Positions 62,776 to 64,000 of a DNA stretch of 64,000 nucleotides are shown here, piece after piece. Position numbers and translations under genes: made by a program. The notes beneath the pieces are model-generated. The model saw only the letters and a program-made list of their open reading frames with translations. It had not been told where the DNA came from and did not search any database. The DNA lies in assembly GCF_040529045.1 (NCBI RefSeq), contig NZ_CP131914.1, forward strand, positions 2,960,501 through 3,024,500, in the 5' to 3' direction. Position 1 is the first letter of the stretch. Each line of letters begins with the position of its first letter. The stretch is from Xanthomonas indica (GTDB lineage Bacteria; Pseudomonadota; Gammaproteobacteria; Xanthomonadales; Xanthomonadaceae).

Positions 62776-64000
62776 TCAGGTTCCAGGAGGGGGCGACGGC
62801 GGTGCCGCGGTGGTGTAGGGCAGGCACAGCGTCACCCGGGTGCCGGCGCCGGGCGCGGTGTCGATCTGCAGGGTACCGCCGGCGCTCTGTGCGCGCTCGC
62901 GCATCACGATCAGGCCCAGGCCGCGCGGCCCGGCCGGATCGAAGCCGTCGCCATCGTCGACCACTTCCAGGCGTAGGCGCTGGCGTTCCTCGTCGCCCAG
63001 GGTCATCCGCACCTCGCCGGCGCTGGCATGGCGCAGCACGTTGGTCAGGCTCTCCTGGGCGATGCGGAAACAGGCCTGTTCGACCTCGCCGCTGGGCCGC
63101 TCGGGCAGGGGCGCGATGTCCAGTTGCAGGCGCACCGGCGAGGCGCGGAACAGCATGCCGGCCTGCCAGCGCAGCGCCGCCTCCAGGCCGAGCGCGTCCA
63201 GTTGCGGCGGCCGCAGCAGGGTGGAGAGGTTGCGCAGCTTGGTGATGCTGCTGTCGGCCAGCTGCACGATCTCGCTCAGGTCCTCGCGGCGGCGCTCGGC
63301 GTCGGTCTCGTCCAGCGCCGCGTGCGCGGACAGCTTCATCGCGGTGATCGCCTGGCCGATGTCGTCGTGCAGGTCGCGCGAGATCGCGCGGCGCTCGTCT
63401 TCCTGCAGCGAGAACAGGCGCCGCGCCATCGCCTGCAACTCGCGGTTGCTCTGCGCCAGCGCATCGCGCATGCGTTCCGGTTCGCTGAGGTCGCGCACGA
63501 TCAGCAGCTTGCAGTCGCGCCCGCTGTAGCGGACGTTGCCGAACGACAGCCCGGCGTGGAACAGCGAACCGTCGCGGCGGCACATGCGCGCGGTGGCGCC
63601 GCGCTCGCCCTTGGCGCCGGCCGCGCCCATCCGCTGCCGCACCAGCGCCAGGTCGGCGCTGTCGACCAAGCCCTGCAGCGGCTCGCCGAGCAGGTTCTCC
63701 CCCTCGAAGCCGAACTGCCCGGCGCAGGCGGCGTTGGCGTACAGCACGTGTTCCTGGTGCAGGATCGCCACACCGTCCGGCAGCACCCGCACCAGCTCGC
63801 GGAACTGCTCCTCGCGCTCGTGCAGCAGGCGCCGCGAGCGCTCGTGCTCGGTCACGTCCTGCAGGGTGCCGTGCACGCAGGCGCCGCCCGCGTCGTCGTC
63901 GGCCGATTCGGCGCGCAGATGCAGCATGCGCGCCTGGCCGTCGGCGGCCAGCACCGGCAGCAGCATGTCCAGTTGCAGCGGCGCGCTGCCGCACAGATCC
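62776..64000 (-). CDS. PAS-containing NarL-family sensor histidine kinase (runs off the right edge)
   Basis: Partial gene, about 408 residues to the edge; an in-frame ATG at 63966 exists but the frame is open to 64000 (reading DLCGSAPLQLD) and that ATG falls inside a PAS domain, so the protein continues. At least two PAS domains are visible (one ending THERE at GTLQDVTEHERS, the next from LVRVLPDGVAILHQEHVLYA). A HisKA_3 dimerisation domain has the phospho-histidine in DLHDDIGQAI (codon near 63368), and the HATPase domain shows CFRIAQESLTNVLRHASAGE and GLGLIVMRERA. Such kinases usually pair with LuxR-type regulators; in this window 39222-39854 is one. Its neighbour's receiver is another possible partner. 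Confidence 0.88.
   Translation of the reverse strand, partial: DLCGSAPLQLDMLLPVLAADGQARMLHLRAESADDDAGGACVHGTLQDVTEHERSRRLLHEREEQFRELVRVLPDGVAILHQEHVLYANAACAGQFGFEGENLLGEPLQGLVDSADLALVRQRMGAAGAKGERGATARMCRRDGSLFHAGLSFGNVRYSGRDCKLLIVRDLSEPERMRDALAQSNRELQAMARRLFSLQEDERRAISRDLHDDIGQAITAMKLSAHAALDETDAERRREDLSEIVQLADSSITKLRNLSTLLRPPQLDALGLEAALRWQAGMLFRASPVRLQLDIAPLPERPSGEVEQACFRIAQESLTNVLRHASAGEVRMTLGDEERQRLRLEVVDDGDGFDPAGPRGLGLIVMRERAQSAGGTLQIDTAPGAGTRVTLCLPYTTAAPPSPPPGT

Overview
The window is a nearly unbroken flagellar and chemotaxis locus from a high-GC gammaproteobacterium of the Xanthomonadaceae, most likely Xanthomonas or a close relative such as Stenotrophomonas. The gene order (cheAZY-fliA-flhGFAB / fliRQPONML / fliKJIHGFE / fleQ-rpoN / fliSD-fliC / flgLKJIHGFEDCB-cheV / flgAMN), an rpoN copy embedded next to fleQ, an atypical PilZ-like gene beside fliS, and C-S-L-G flagellin features support this. 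Species cannot be fixed from the window. There is no IS, prophage, CRISPR array or tRNA in it. Almost every gene is on the minus strand; flgA, flgM, flgN and one histidine kinase are on the plus strand.

Layout from left to right: 1-4912 chemotaxis (cheA partial, cheZ, cheY), sigma-28 (fliA) and flagellar-placement GTPase/ATPase (flhF, flhG). 5083-8291 export gate flhA-flhB. 8392-11298 a large periplasmic-propeller diguanylate cyclase. 11568-16411 fliR, a 646-bp structured insertion, then fliQPONML. 16661-23516 fliKJIHGFE. 23771-35394 a glycosylation island: a three-module glycosyltransferase, an FkbM methyltransferase, and a tightly overlapping operon of VioA-like aminotransferase, acyl carrier protein, ketoacyl-ACP synthase III, two short-chain dehydrogenases, a NeuD-like acyltransferase, a Rieske oxygenase and a second hexapeptide protein. 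35668-38954 fleQ, an orphan receiver and rpoN. 39222-42707 a LuxR-type regulator, PilZ-like protein, FliT-like protein, FliS and FliD. 42909-45975 two tandem flagellins differing by one residue. 46311-56990 the rod/hook genes flgL to flgB. 57146-59579 cheV and, divergently, flgA, flgM, flgN. 59664-64000 two histidine kinases and a degenerate GGDEF-EAL-receiver protein.

The regulatory logic can be read directly. Nine sites match the sigma-54 -24/-12 pattern (GG-N10-GC), ahead of flhB, fliL, fliE, the aminotransferase operon, rpoN itself, fliD, flgG, flgB and flgA. Eight sites match sigma-28 patterns ahead of both flagellins (two tandem sites each), flgM, cheV, fliS and the diguanylate cyclase. 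FleQ plus RpoN therefore would switch on the basal body, hook, cap and the glycan operon, and FliA, held by FlgM until hook completion, would switch on filament, chaperone, CheV and a c-di-GMP synthase. The glycan operon is the most unusual part: it couples a sugar aminotransferase to a small carrier-protein-based acyl-synthesis set and a Rieske oxygenase, probably to build an N-acylated, oxidised amino sugar for the flagellin.
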